The translations under genes were made by a program, and so were the position numbers. Shown in pieces: positions 1 through 9,127 of a DNA stretch of 64,000 bases; position 1 is the stretch's first letter; the number at the start of each line of letters is the position of its first letter. The notes under the pieces are model-generated. The model worked only from the letters and a program-made list of their open reading frames with translations. It searched no databases and was not told the origin of the DNA. The DNA lies in the NCBI GenBank assembly GCA_033557465.1, contig CM066033.1:707577637-707641636 (forward strand). The letters run 5' to 3'. Source of the stretch: Ichthyophis bannanicus. Its lineage: Eukaryota; Chordata; Amphibia; Gymnophiona; Ichthyophiidae.

Positions 1-1220
1 CTCCCTCACATCTACCAAATGTCTCCATAGTTTCACAGTGGGTAGTAAACGGGTAGTAGTGATCCCCAGATGCTCTTGCCCTGAAGGCACCTAGATTCAA
101 AATGGTGCTGCCTGACCCCCAAGCGGAAGTCTTGCAGTACAACCAAAAGTGGTCAGACTGCCAATTTGTCACAATGGTGCCAAGGGGTTGAGTGGCACCA
201 TTTTGAATCCAAGTACTGACAGAGTAGAGACATCCAGGGATCGCTGTGGCCCCTCTCCCCAGTATCCACCAGGCAGACCCCCGGTAAGTACTGGAGGTGT
301 CTACTGGATGCCAGGGCATAGGGACCAAGAGGTGAGGGCTTCTATTTCAGGCACCAGCATCTTTAAGATGCTTCAGGCCCAAAGCTTCCAGGAAGAAAAG
401 ATAATGCTAGCTTTGAACTGGTCTTATTGTTCCATAAATAATACAGCTTGCAAAGTTAAACACAAGCTGCATTATTTATTTTGTATAATAATGAGGTGTT
501 TTGCATCTAATTATTTAAGTGACATTGTGCTAAAGAAAAGTGTGTTAAAAGCAAACCATAAATGTTTTTGCTCTTTAATGCATGTTATTTGCATGGATGT
601 AGTTTGCCTGCTTTGTTTTGAGAGGAGGGGAGCAAGGTTAGGAACTCAAACTAATGATGAAAAAAGATGTGACTGTATCCCCCTCCCCTCAGGTGGGTAC
701 TGGTTAGCTTTCTCCCCCTTCCCTGGCATGCACATTTTTTTTCCATACATATACATACACACGCTATCACTCTCAGCCCATGCCCTCTCCGCTCCCCTGC
801 TGCCACCAGCCTCAACTTGTAGCTGCAGCAGGATGATACAATAACAGGACTTGACAAATCCCAGGTACCAGGTCACCATGGTGACGAGAAATTGCACTTG
901 GGATTTTCTTGCTTCCTCCTCTTTTTTGCTGTGCCACACTGCTGCCCACACTGCTGCTGATGGAGCATGAGGTTCTCTTTCTCTGCACAGTTCTATGTGA
1001 GTCTGAGCTGTGTGGTGCAGGAACTCTGGTACTGGTTTCATGAGACTCAAGATCCCGAGACCAAGGCAAAAGTTCCTGCACTGTGAGGGATAGGAATCAC
1101 ATAGTGCTGTGTGATGCAGTAATGTTCTTATCTCTGCATGGACCTGCTTTGTGCAAGCCCCACAATGCAAAGATAAGAAACGTTCTGCTCTGAGGGTAGT
1201 CAAACATCAAGGTGAGAATC
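1..1220. other. Unassigned flank, no gene recognised
   Basis: Open frames here (for example 149-844 + and 646-1203 -) show no recognisable domain and overlap one another on opposite strands, so I do not call genes. The only structure I see is a short inverted repeat near the start, listed separately. The sequence at 440-640 is AT-rich. The region ends at the target-site duplication of the large L1-a insertion. Confidence 0.6.
94..209. repeat. 15-bp perfect inverted repeat around an 86-bp loop
   Basis: GATTCAAAATGGTGC at 94-108 is exactly complementary to GCACCATTTTGAATC at 195-209. The arrangement resembles the ends of a short foldback element. I see no clear flanking duplication, so the class is unassigned. 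Confidence 0.45.
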
Positions 1221-1236
1221 AATGGTGCAGTGGGCG
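1221..1236. repeat. Left target-site duplication of L1-a
   Basis: AATGGTGCAGTGGGCG at 1221-1236 recurs exactly at 17944-17959, straight after the poly(A) of L1-a. A 16-bp perfect direct repeat flanking a poly(A)-ended LINE is the usual mark of target-primed reverse transcription. Confidence 0.93.
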
Positions 1237-1386
1237 GGTTGGAGAGGAAATGACGTCACAGAGCTGAGCGGCTGGGTGAAACGGAGCTCTGTAGTTGAGA
1301 AAGTGAAACGTTAAAGCAAATATACTTCAACCCGATTGAAACAGCGTTCCCACTGCAGGGGAACACGGTGGGACCACCAGGAAGGC

Positions 1387-2160
1387 ATGGCCTCGCGGAA
1401 GAGTGCTACAGAACTGAAAGCGTTTGCATACAAGAGTGCTGCGACAGGCCCCGGGGGGAAAACCAAGATGGCGTCCGGGAGCATGGCGAGCGAGGAGGAT
1501 GTTGGCTCTGCAAAGAAGGGTGTGGAGGAGAAAGGAGGCGACCTGGGTGAACTCCGAGGGGATTTGGAAGGCTGGTTCTGCACACTGAGAGGAGATCTCG
1601 CCCACTTCAAAACTGAGGTACAATCGTGGATGGAGGAGCTGCGTGGCAACATCAGGGAAGTGGGGCAGAGACTGGAAGAGGTGGAAATGAAAGTGGAGAC
1701 CCAGGCGCATACGCTATTAAATATGCAAGACAGAATGGAGATAAATGAAAATGAGCATGAGGTGCTCTGGGCGAAGGTGGAAGATCTCGAAAATAGATCA
1801 AGGAGAGCTAACATAAGAATAAGAGGAGTCCCAGAAAGTGGAGAGAGAAAGGACTGTAAAGAGCTGGTTGAGAAAATTTGCATGCAGATTGTTAAAGATG
1901 CCAGTCTGAATGAGTCTGAATTCTGTTGGAAGTTAGACCGTGCGCATAGAGCTCTGGGTCCCAAACGGGACGGCCGGGACAGGGATATTGTGGCATGCTT
2001 TCATGAGTACGACATGAAAAATGTGGTGGTGGAGGCGGCAAGGAAGCAGCCCAATTTACAATGGGAGAACCATAAAATTGAAATTTATGTGGATTTATCG
2101 GCCATTACAATGAGGAAGAGGCGAGAGTTTGCAGCTGTTACCACAAGACTGAGAGAAGAC
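1387..2160 (+). pseudogene. L1-a ORF1 protein, 5' part (split by CR1-a)
   Basis: L1 ORF1 proteins are RNA-binding trimeric chaperones of the L1 ribonucleoprotein. I start at the ATG giving MASRKSATEL; the frame is open a little further upstream. Residues ~55-140 are charged with heptad-like spacing, as in the coiled coil. They are followed by the RRM-like part with ENRSRRANIRIRGVPE (~1793-1840) and the C-terminal start RKRREFAAVTTRLRED. The frame is cut after codon RED at 2160 by CR1-a. The missing C-terminal part resumes at 12944. The two halves fit as one ORF1 without gain or loss of obvious residues. Confidence 0.85.
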
Positions 2161-2713
2161 TTTTCTAACCAGGGCTCCACACATCAAACAGTAAGTAAGG
2201 TTTTGAGGGTTTCTTTGTTTGGTTTGTTTTTATTACATTGCTAGCTCTCTGACTGGGAGCTCTTAAAAGGGTTTTGTGTATTTTTAAAAGCAAGGTTACT
2301 TCATTTTTGCTGTTTTAGGGGAACTTTAATTGAGCACAGTAGGTTGCTGACTCCAGTGACCTCCTCAGCTTTAGAAGCTGCTAACACCTAATCAGGTGTT
2401 AGTGGGCCTGTTTCCTGAGTGCAGTTGAAGCCTGCATAAATAGGCTCCTGTGCCCTGCCCCTTTGAGACTTTTCTAACCAGGGCTCCACACATCAAACAG
2501 TAAGTAAGGTTTTGAGGGTTTCTTTGTTTGGTTTGTTTTTATTACATTGCTAGCTCTCTGACTGGGAGCTCTTAAAAGGGTTTTGTGTATATTTTTAAAA
2601 GCAAGGTTACTTCATTTTTGCTGTTTTAGGGGAACTTTAATTGAGCACAGTAGGTTGCTGACTCCAGTGACCTCCTCAGCTTTAGAAGCTGCTAACACCT
2701 AATCAGGTGTTAG
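2161..2713 (+). repeat. Tandem 309-bp 5' monomers of CR1-a
   Basis: TTTTCTAACCAGGGCTCCAC starts at 2161 and again at 2470. The copies stay almost identical for about 243 bp, to AATCAGGTGTTAG (ends ~2402 and ~2713). The first unit then has about 67 bp of its own before the second starts, and the second unit runs into different sequence. Two adjacent 5' units followed by an ORF region look like 5' promoter monomers; promoter function is inference. Confidence 0.8.
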
Positions 2714-2891
2714 ATCCCGCCCTACCCACCCCGACTCCCACCCACCCCTAGTGCGCAGCCTTGCTTTATAGGGCGCCTCCCCTTTCACAAATCACAGTGA
2801 ATTGGACCAGCACATTTGTATGTAATTAAAGTGTTTTAACTGCTTTTTCTCTATAAAGACAGCTGCGAAACCGGCTGGTACTTGGTAGATC

Positions 2892-2906
2892 TCTCTCTTT
2901 TGCTCT
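2892..2906. repeat. Left target-site duplication of L1-b
   Basis: TCTCTCTTTTGCTCT at 2892-2906 is repeated exactly at 9083-9097. The 15-bp pair brackets L1-b and lies in the CR1-a 5' region. Confidence 0.9.
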
Positions 2907-3293
2907 ATGTGTAAATCTGTTTTTTATTATAAAACACAGGTAACAGCTCCAACAGACAAATCACTCATCACACATGAAAACCAAACAGAGGGCATCAATA
3001 AACATAGCACACATGTATATTCCTACCCAGCCCAACAATCCGCCCCACCCCCCGCTTATCCAATCTAGTAGTGCTAACACCCCCAGAGCCCACCGTGGAA
3101 TAACAAACAGGCACGAGCGGGGGGGTACTCTTACACCCGCCGGTGCACAGATGAGCCAGAGAATCCGCCCAGAAGGGACAGCACCACTAATCGACCACAA
3201 CGACCAGCCATCCGGGCCTCCCTCCCCCCCCACCTCTCCCCCAACCTCCCTCCCCCCCCCACCCCCCCCTCCATACCAGGCAACCTTCAATCA
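2907..3293 (-). other. L1-b 3' UTR with G-rich polypurine tract
   Basis: On the element strand this segment follows the ORF2 stop. It contains long G-runs (complement of the C-rich tract 3222-3272) able to form G-quadruplexes. It ends in AATAAAAAA-like sequence (complement of 2921-2930). Polypurine tracts of this kind are known in mammalian L1 3' UTRs. Confidence 0.7.
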
Positions 3294-6200
3294 TCAGCTC
3301 AACACGTTAAGGATGCGACTCCGCTCTCGCGGTGTCAAAATGTCTAAATAGGGACCCCACTCCCCCAAGAACCGAGCCGTGGGGATAGTCCCATGTTTGA
3401 CCCCCTGCTGTTCCAACAAGAGCAACCTATGCACCTCTCTCTTCCACTGACTCATAGTCGGGCCACACGGGAGCAGCCAATTCAACAGAACAACCCTCCG
3501 AGCCACCAGGAGAACCTTACAAACCCAACGTTTCGGGGCTCCCCCCAGGCCAACCACCCTACTCATCAAACCCAGAACCAATACCCGGGGATCCCAAGGG
3601 ATGGAACAACTCAAAGTCTCAGCGAGCCAACCCACAAGGGCCTTCCAAAAGCGCACGATCCTCGAGCATTGCCACCACATATGCCCCAGATCTGCCCGGT
3701 CCGCTCCACAACGCGGGCAGCTCGCCACAGCGCCACAGCCAGCCCTATACGCCCGACAGGGAGCAAATTGGCAGCGTCGTAGAATCCGATATTGCAGATC
3801 CCGAAACTCTGCCGACTTAAGACGACGGGGAATCCCCGCTAGCAATGCCCGCATATCATCCCCCCTAAGTTCAACCCCCAAATCATGCGTCCATGCTTCC
3901 GCCAAGGACCGTTCTGCCGGGAACCCTTGAAGAGAAAGATACTCCTTATGCAAAGTGGTAACCCGAGCCCGATGGAGGCTCCCGGCATACAGTAATTCCT
4001 CTAACCGAGAACAAATAGTAGTAAGAAGATCCCCGCCATCCAAACTTCGAAGGTAACTGCGGAGTTGCATATAGGGGAACCAGTCCCGAGAGACCAGCCC
4101 ATAGCCAGTCCGAAGGTCAGAAAACCCCCGCGCTTCCCCCCGGTCATTCACGACTTGCTCCAAAGCCACAATTCCTTTATCCTCCCAACCCCGAAAGGCC
4201 CCTCCCGACAGTCCCGGTTGAAAGGCCCCATTCCCCACCAAGGGCAGAAAGGGGGACGTCCCAGGATTCCAAGAGTGCAGAAAACACACTCTACGCCAGA
4301 CTCTCCGCATAACTCGGAAAACAGGATGTCCCCCAATCAGGGGGGGTAATTTAGACGCCGGCGCATGCAAAACGTAACGTAAGGCCAAGGGTTTCGCCAC
4401 CTCTTGCTCATACGCCAGAGGTGTATAATCCGTCGAGGTCGCCAACCAGTCACGGAGATTTCTCAAGAGGCAGGCTATGTTATAACTCCGTAAATCAGGG
4501 GCTCCAATCCCCCCAGCCCCCCAGGGTCGTTGTAGAATCTTAAGACGTAACCGAGGTCTCTTCCCCCTCCAATAGAAGCAATTTATACACTTTTCCACTT
4601 GAGCGATCTCTGCTCCTGACAACAATATAGGCAGGTTCTGCAACATGTACAACCATTTAGGGAAGACAACCATCTTGTATAAGGCCACACGTGCACCCAA
4701 AGAGAGCGGCAGGTCACGCCAAGTCGTCAGACGCTCAGCCGTCTGCAACCGCAAAATCCCCAAATTAACCTCATGCAGTTGAGAGACATCCGCAGTTAAA
4801 TAGAGCCCCAGATAACGTAATTTTGTTCCCGCCCATTTTAAAGGAAAATCTGCCCAGTCTCCAGACAAAGACTGCCGCAGATCCAGCGCCTCAGATTTAT
4901 CTAAATTCAACTTCAGGCCCGAAAACTGCCCAAACTCGGCAACCACCCTCAGCAGAACTGGGAGAGTCCGCCGCGGGGACCCCAGGTACACTAAGAGATC
5001 ATCGGCAAAAGCCGAAATGCGAAACTCCTGCGCACCCACCCGAGCTCCCAACAGGCCTTTGTGAGTCCGAATGCGCTCCAGGAGAGGTTCCAAGGTCAAA
5101 ACAAACAGGAGTGGAGACAAAGGACATCCCTGTCGGGTCCCCCTCCGAATTGGGAAGTCGGGGGTGAGAGAGCCATTTACCAGAATCCGCCCCCTAGGAT
5201 CCGAATACAAAAGCTTTACCACGTCCAAGAAAAAACCGCCGATTCCCAGTTCCTCCAGCACACGGTACATATAGGACCATGCCACCCGATCAAACGCTTT
5301 TTCAGCATCAAAGCTAATTAGTAAGGCCGACTCTCCTGCCTCCGCTGACATATATAAAGATGAGACAATCCTGCGCAAATTCTTAACCGAATGTCTGCCC
5401 CGTACAAACCCCACTTGGTCCTCCTTGACCAGTCGGGGGAGATACTCCGCCAATCTATTAGCCATGATCTTAGCCAAAAGTTTGATATCCACGTTTAACA
5501 GGGAGATCGGCCGATACGACTCCGGCAATAACCCATCTCTACCGGGTTTAGGAATCAACGTGATCACCGCACTATTTTTCTCATAGGGAAAAACCTGCCT
5601 CTCCACAAGATCGGAAAAATAACGTCGCAGAGGCCCAACCACCCGATCTCCTAACGTTTTATAGAATTCACCCCGGTATCCATCGGGTCCCGGTGCTCTG
5701 CAAGTATGTAACATTTTCACGGCCCCGCGAATCTCCTCATCCGTAAGCGGACTATTAAGAAAGTCACTCTCCTCTAAGGAAAGGCTAGGCAACCCAACCC
5801 TCGCAAGGAACGTTTCAGCTCGCATCGTGGCCTCAGCATCTGCACTGTACAGTGTCTGGTAATATTCACGGAAACGGTTTTCGATGTAAGCCTGTCCGGT
5901 CCGGATCACTCCCCGACCATCCCGTAAGGCCCCTATAGTGGCCTGCCCACGGTCAGACTTCACCAAACGAGCTAACAGCCGCCCCGCCCGACCTCCATAT
6001 CGATACAACTGATATCTATAATAAAGTAGGGTTTGCTGCGCCCGATCATGCAAGAGCGCATTCACTTCCTGTTGCAATCTATTATAGGCCAGCTTCTGGG
6101 AGGGCGTGGGATGGTGTAGCAGCGTCCTGCGGGCCTGACACAGCTGACGTTCTAGCCCAATCAAACGAGACGTATAAATTTTTCTCTGTCGAGCCCCATA

Positions 6201-7109
6201 TTCAATGATCTTACCACGTAGTACCACCTTGGCAGTTTCCCAAAAGAGAACAGGGTCGGCCTGATGTTGCCCATTAAATTCCTCAAATTCATCCCACTGT
6301 GAGCGCAAAAAGGCTGCAAAGTGTGGACCCCTAGAATAACTAAGCGGATAACGCCACCCAGAGCCACCCCTATGGCCGTCCCAACTAACATCTAACCGAA
6401 CAAAAGCATGATCAGATACGATCACCGGCCCAATCTCAGCCCGCACAATTTTGGTAAACAGTTCGCATGATCCCAAGAAATAGTCCAACCGGGATCCCGT
6501 ATCATGAGCGCGTGATACATGGGTGTAGTCTCTGTCTAACGGGTGCAGGACCCTCCAATAGTCCAAGAGATTAAAGGTCTCACAAATCCCTCTAATCCAT
6601 TGAGTCTTCCTATCCCTAGACAATCCCCGAGGGCCAGAACGGTCCACCGTGTCGTCCAAGACACAATTAAAATCCCCTCCCATTATAAATGGCGTGGGGC
6701 CCAGAGCACTCAAACAATTAGTTAGCCGGGCAGCAAAGGATGCATCATACACATTAGGAGCGTAAACGTTCACGAATCCCAATTTAACCCCCTTAAAAGT
6801 CCCCACCAGTAAAACGAACCGCCCATCCGGATCACATGTGGTGTGCTCGATCTGCATATCCACCCCCCGTCTAATAAGGATCGCCACCCCAGCCTTCTTC
6901 CCTCCCGAGGAGGCCCCATACACTTTCCCAACCCACCCCCCTGCAAGTTTGTCATGTTCCTGGGGACTCTGATGCGTTTCCTGTATAAAGGCCACATCCG
7001 CCTGCTGGTCTCGGAGAGCTTTCAGGACCTTATAACGTTTTATCGGGGACCCTATACCACACACGTTCCACGTTACCAATCGCAAACCCTCACCCGTGGT
7101 CATCCGCAA
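3294..7109 (-). CDS. L1-b ORF2 protein: endonuclease-reverse transcriptase
   Basis: This 1271-residue protein nicks target DNA and copies the L1 RNA at the nick. The N-terminal AP-type endonuclease covers residues ~8-235, with IQETH (~43), GGDFN (~143) and SDHAF (~230). The RT lies at ~440-760 with PGPDGYRGEFYK, RPISLLN, FDAEKAFDRVAW, RGTRQGCPLSP and the active-site box FADD at ~700. The C-terminus has a cysteine-histidine cluster (~1125-1165, CxxC then H and C) as in L1 ORF2. Length matches the family. No stop or frameshift is present. The start is the first ATG, MRMTTGEGL, just before LVTWNVCG. It lies downstream of ORF1 on the same strand with a 940-bp spacer. Confidence 0.95.
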   Translation of the reverse strand: MRMTTGEGLRLVTWNVCGIGSPIKRYKVLKALRDQQADVAFIQETHQSPQEHDKLAGGWVGKVYGASSGGKKAGVAILIRRGVDMQIEHTTCDPDGRFVLLVGTFKGVKLGFVNVYAPNVYDASFAARLTNCLSALGPTPFIMGGDFNCVLDDTVDRSGPRGLSRDRKTQWIRGICETFNLLDYWRVLHPLDRDYTHVSRAHDTGSRLDYFLGSCELFTKIVRAEIGPVIVSDHAFVRLDVSWDGHRGGSGWRYPLSYSRGPHFAAFLRSQWDEFEEFNGQHQADPVLFWETAKVVLRGKIIEYGARQRKIYTSRLIGLERQLCQARRTLLHHPTPSQKLAYNRLQQEVNALLHDRAQQTLLYYRYQLYRYGGRAGRLLARLVKSDRGQATIGALRDGRGVIRTGQAYIENRFREYYQTLYSADAEATMRAETFLARVGLPSLSLEESDFLNSPLTDEEIRGAVKMLHTCRAPGPDGYRGEFYKTLGDRVVGPLRRYFSDLVERQVFPYEKNSAVITLIPKPGRDGLLPESYRPISLLNVDIKLLAKIMANRLAEYLPRLVKEDQVGFVRGRHSVKNLRRIVSSLYMSAEAGESALLISFDAEKAFDRVAWSYMYRVLEELGIGGFFLDVVKLLYSDPRGRILVNGSLTPDFPIRRGTRQGCPLSPLLFVLTLEPLLERIRTHKGLLGARVGAQEFRISAFADDLLVYLGSPRRTLPVLLRVVAEFGQFSGLKLNLDKSEALDLRQSLSGDWADFPLKWAGTKLRYLGLYLTADVSQLHEVNLGILRLQTAERLTTWRDLPLSLGARVALYKMVVFPKWLYMLQNLPILLSGAEIAQVEKCINCFYWRGKRPRLRLKILQRPWGAGGIGAPDLRSYNIACLLRNLRDWLATSTDYTPLAYEQEVAKPLALRYVLHAPASKLPPLIGGHPVFRVMRRVWRRVCFLHSWNPGTSPFLPLVGNGAFQPGLSGGAFRGWEDKGIVALEQVVNDRGEARGFSDLRTGYGLVSRDWFPYMQLRSYLRSLDGGDLLTTICSRLEELLYAGSLHRARVTTLHKEYLSLQGFPAERSLAEAWTHDLGVELRGDDMRALLAGIPRRLKSAEFRDLQYRILRRCQFAPCRAYRAGCGAVASCPRCGADRADLGHMWWQCSRIVRFWKALVGWLAETLSCSIPWDPRVLVLGLMSRVVGLGGAPKRWVCKVLLVARRVVLLNWLLPCGPTMSQWKREVHRLLLLEQQGVKHGTIPTARFLGEWGPYLDILTPRERSRILNVLS

Positions 7110-7811
7110 GCACTCTGACCGTACACTTATAGAGACTCACATACCAATGGGAAAAGAGCCCCCCCAGCCTAGAGCTCCCCCCCGCACTCACCCAGTCACA
7201 CATTAGCATCCTAACCATCCTACACCCAGAAGGGCCTGGCAGGCATCCCCAAATCCCTCCCCCACTCCCCAAATCCCCCACCCACACGCACTGCATCAAC
7301 CCCACACAAAGAACTACTCCCAGTTCCCAGCCCCCCATCCCCCCATTCCTCCCCCCCGCATCCCCAGTCCCCAGAAAGAACCCCACCACATTACTCCTGG
7401 CTCGCCCCGCCAGGCTAAAGACCCGTTCGGTGTGCTACAGGTCTGCCCCGCCCTAGTTGCTCCACCAAAGCCCAACCCCCCCAGAACTACCAACAACCTT
7501 GCCCCACTTAACCTAAAAGAACAGACACTCAACCCCCCCCATCTCCCTCAACCCAACTGGGACCAAAGAAAGGAAAGGGATAAGAAAAGCATATCTAAGC
7601 ATAAACATAACATGTCACCCACATAATAACTCCCACTCCCCCTGCCACCGTTCAAACAGCTGGTGGACGCCCCAGACCCTGGGTCTATCAAGACCACAAC
7701 ACAACCATTTCAGGGAGTTCTGGAGATTAACAGAAAACTGGGAGGGACCTCATCTAGTCCACACATTGCTGCAGCAATAGGTTACATAGCACCAGAGGAC
7801 ATATTAACAAA

Positions 7812-7844
<33 letters not shown>

Positions 7845-8049
7845 CAACGCCAGCTCCCCAGAGAGTAATCTCCGGTCTCGCCGGTGGAATAAGGCCCACT
7901 TCCCGCCCATCCTCCCCAACACAACTGCCCCAGCACACAGACCCATGCATGTAAAACAGCGCACAAACTGTCTACAGGGCTGCTGTATTGCTCCCTCGTC
8001 CATGTCAGCCAAGCTCATATACTCCCGATCAGGCACTATTCGGAGTCCA
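7110..8049 (-). other. L1-b spacer between ORF1 and ORF2
   Basis: This spacer is long for an L1. It is C-rich on the + strand at 7150-7560, and 7813-7843 holds an uninterrupted run of about 31 A (T on the element strand). Small frames through it, including a lysine run, are by-products of the homopolymer. It may help ORF2 translation, but nothing in the sequence proves this. Confidence 0.6.
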
Positions 8050-8925
8050 TTAGGAATGATCTTCCCGCCTCCCGGCCTCCATCTGCTCCAGGAACCGTTG
8101 CGCCTCCGCCGCCGTAGTCAACACGTGCTGTTTCCCTGCGAGGAACACCCGCAACACAGCTGGAAAGGCCAATGTAAAGCGCACCTGTTTTTTGAATAAG
8201 GCTGCACAGATCGGTGCAAATTCTTTGCGTTTCGCTGCCACCGGCGCCGAATAGTCCTGGAATAACAGGATCGACTGATTATCCAGGGTTAAAGCATGCT
8301 TCTTGCGATATGCTTGCAGCAAAAGCCACTTGTGTTGAAAGTTCAACAGGCGCGCAATAACCACTCTCGGCCGGTGGCGATCCCCAGCCCGAGGCCCCAG
8401 CCTATGTGCCCGCTCTACCTTCAGCACTCCCACTAATTCTGGGAGGCCTAACTCTCGCGGCAGCCAAGTCTCCACCAGCTCGAGCAGCATCGCATCCGTT
8501 TGAGACTCCGGCACTCCGACAAGACGTAGGTTGTTCCGCCTGGAACGATTCTCAAGATCATCTACCTTGTCTAATAGAGAGTCCACCTTTTTGCGTAGTC
8601 GCTCCAGATCCCGGCTTTGCGCGCCCCCGTCATCCTCAAGGGCCGACACGCGGTGCTCTAGTTCGTCCACTCTGTGGGTGCACTCTGCGATCGTCTCAGC
8701 CATCGTCTCCAGTTTACTCAGGATCAGATCGAACTTGGGCTCGAGCAATTTTGCTACCTCGCGGGCCAGCTCCTCCGGCCCCGAGTCCACACTGTCCCCT
8801 CCAGGTGAGCATGGCTGCGCCATCTTTGATGCCGGCCCCCCGGCCGCCGGAGTTCCGGCCCTGGCAGTTTTCTCTCGCTCTTTTCTGAGCGGTGGGGGCA
8901 TGCTCACCCAAGCTTTGGCACCCAC
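8050..8925 (-). CDS. L1-b ORF1 protein: RNA-binding coiled-coil protein
   Basis: This 291-residue frame is on the L1-b strand upstream of ORF2. Family role: RNA-binding chaperone of the L1 particle. Residues ~1-55 are Pro/Gly/Ala-rich. Residues ~55-130 form a coiled coil with heptads around LELKF/ETMAETIAECTHRVDEL. Then come ENRSRRNNLRLVGVPES (RRM entry), the RAHRLGPR motif, and a C-terminal domain containing KRKEFAPICAALFKK. The start is uncertain: MGAKAWVSM is the first ATG and MPPPLRKE, eight codons later, is possible. The product is much more alanine- and arginine-rich than L1-a ORF1, so the two L1s belong to different subfamilies. Confidence 0.9.
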   Translation of the reverse strand: MGAKAWVSMPPPLRKEREKTARAGTPAAGGPASKMAQPCSPGGDSVDSGPEELAREVAKLLEPKFDLILSKLETMAETIAECTHRVDELEHRVSALEDDGGAQSRDLERLRKKVDSLLDKVDDLENRSRRNNLRLVGVPESQTDAMLLELVETWLPRELGLPELVGVLKVERAHRLGPRAGDRHRPRVVIARLLNFQHKWLLLQAYRKKHALTLDNQSILLFQDYSAPVAAKRKEFAPICAALFKKQVRFTLAFPAVLRVFLAGKQHVLTTAAEAQRFLEQMEAGRREDHS

Positions 8926-9082
8926 ACGATCACTCGGGCGTACTCTTCAACTCCGGGGTATTTCCAGTCAAAGAATCGGGGTAGGGTGCATTTAATTGCC
9001 GATTAAGTGCAGGGCAGTCCTGGAGCGAGCCGAGAAACCTCTCACCCGCTCATGCGACACCTAGGGTCCACCTCAGGCCTTT

Positions 9083-9097
9083 TCTCTCTTTTGCTCT
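9083..9097. repeat. Right target-site duplication of L1-b
   Basis: This is the exact second copy of TCTCTCTTTTGCTCT found at 2892-2906. CR1-a resumes after it, 30 bp before its ORF1 start. Confidence 0.9.
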
Positions 9098-9127
9098 AAC
9101 AGATACCTAAGCTTCACGAAAAGAACA

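Larger units (their letters stand above)
2907..9082 (-). mobile_element. L1-b: full-length L1-clade LINE with both ORFs open
   Basis: This 6.18-kb LINE reads right to left: short 5' UTR (8926-9082), ORF1 (8050-8925), spacer with a T-run on the element strand, ORF2 (3294-7109), and a G-rich 3' UTR ending in an A-rich stretch near 2921-2936. It is bounded by a perfect 15-bp TSD. Both frames are uninterrupted and the endonuclease and RT catalytic motifs are present. It is therefore the youngest element of the L1-a/CR1-a/L1-b nest and may have been active recently. About 14 non-A bases lie between the A-rich end and the TSD, a slightly unusual 3' end. Confidence 0.93.

Noticed and set aside
149..844. 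231-codon + strand open frame
   Set aside because: No recognisable domain, and it overlaps minus-strand frames 646-1203 and 651-857. The composition looks random; no support for a host gene.
3393..5321. Several + strand frames of 60-130 codons over L1-b ORF2
   Set aside because: They are antisense shadows of the intact 1271-codon ORF2, Pro/Thr-rich because the sense strand is GC-biased.
7663..8199. 178-codon + strand frame with a lysine run
   Set aside because: The lysine run is the A homopolymer in the L1-b spacer, and the rest lies antisense to ORF1.
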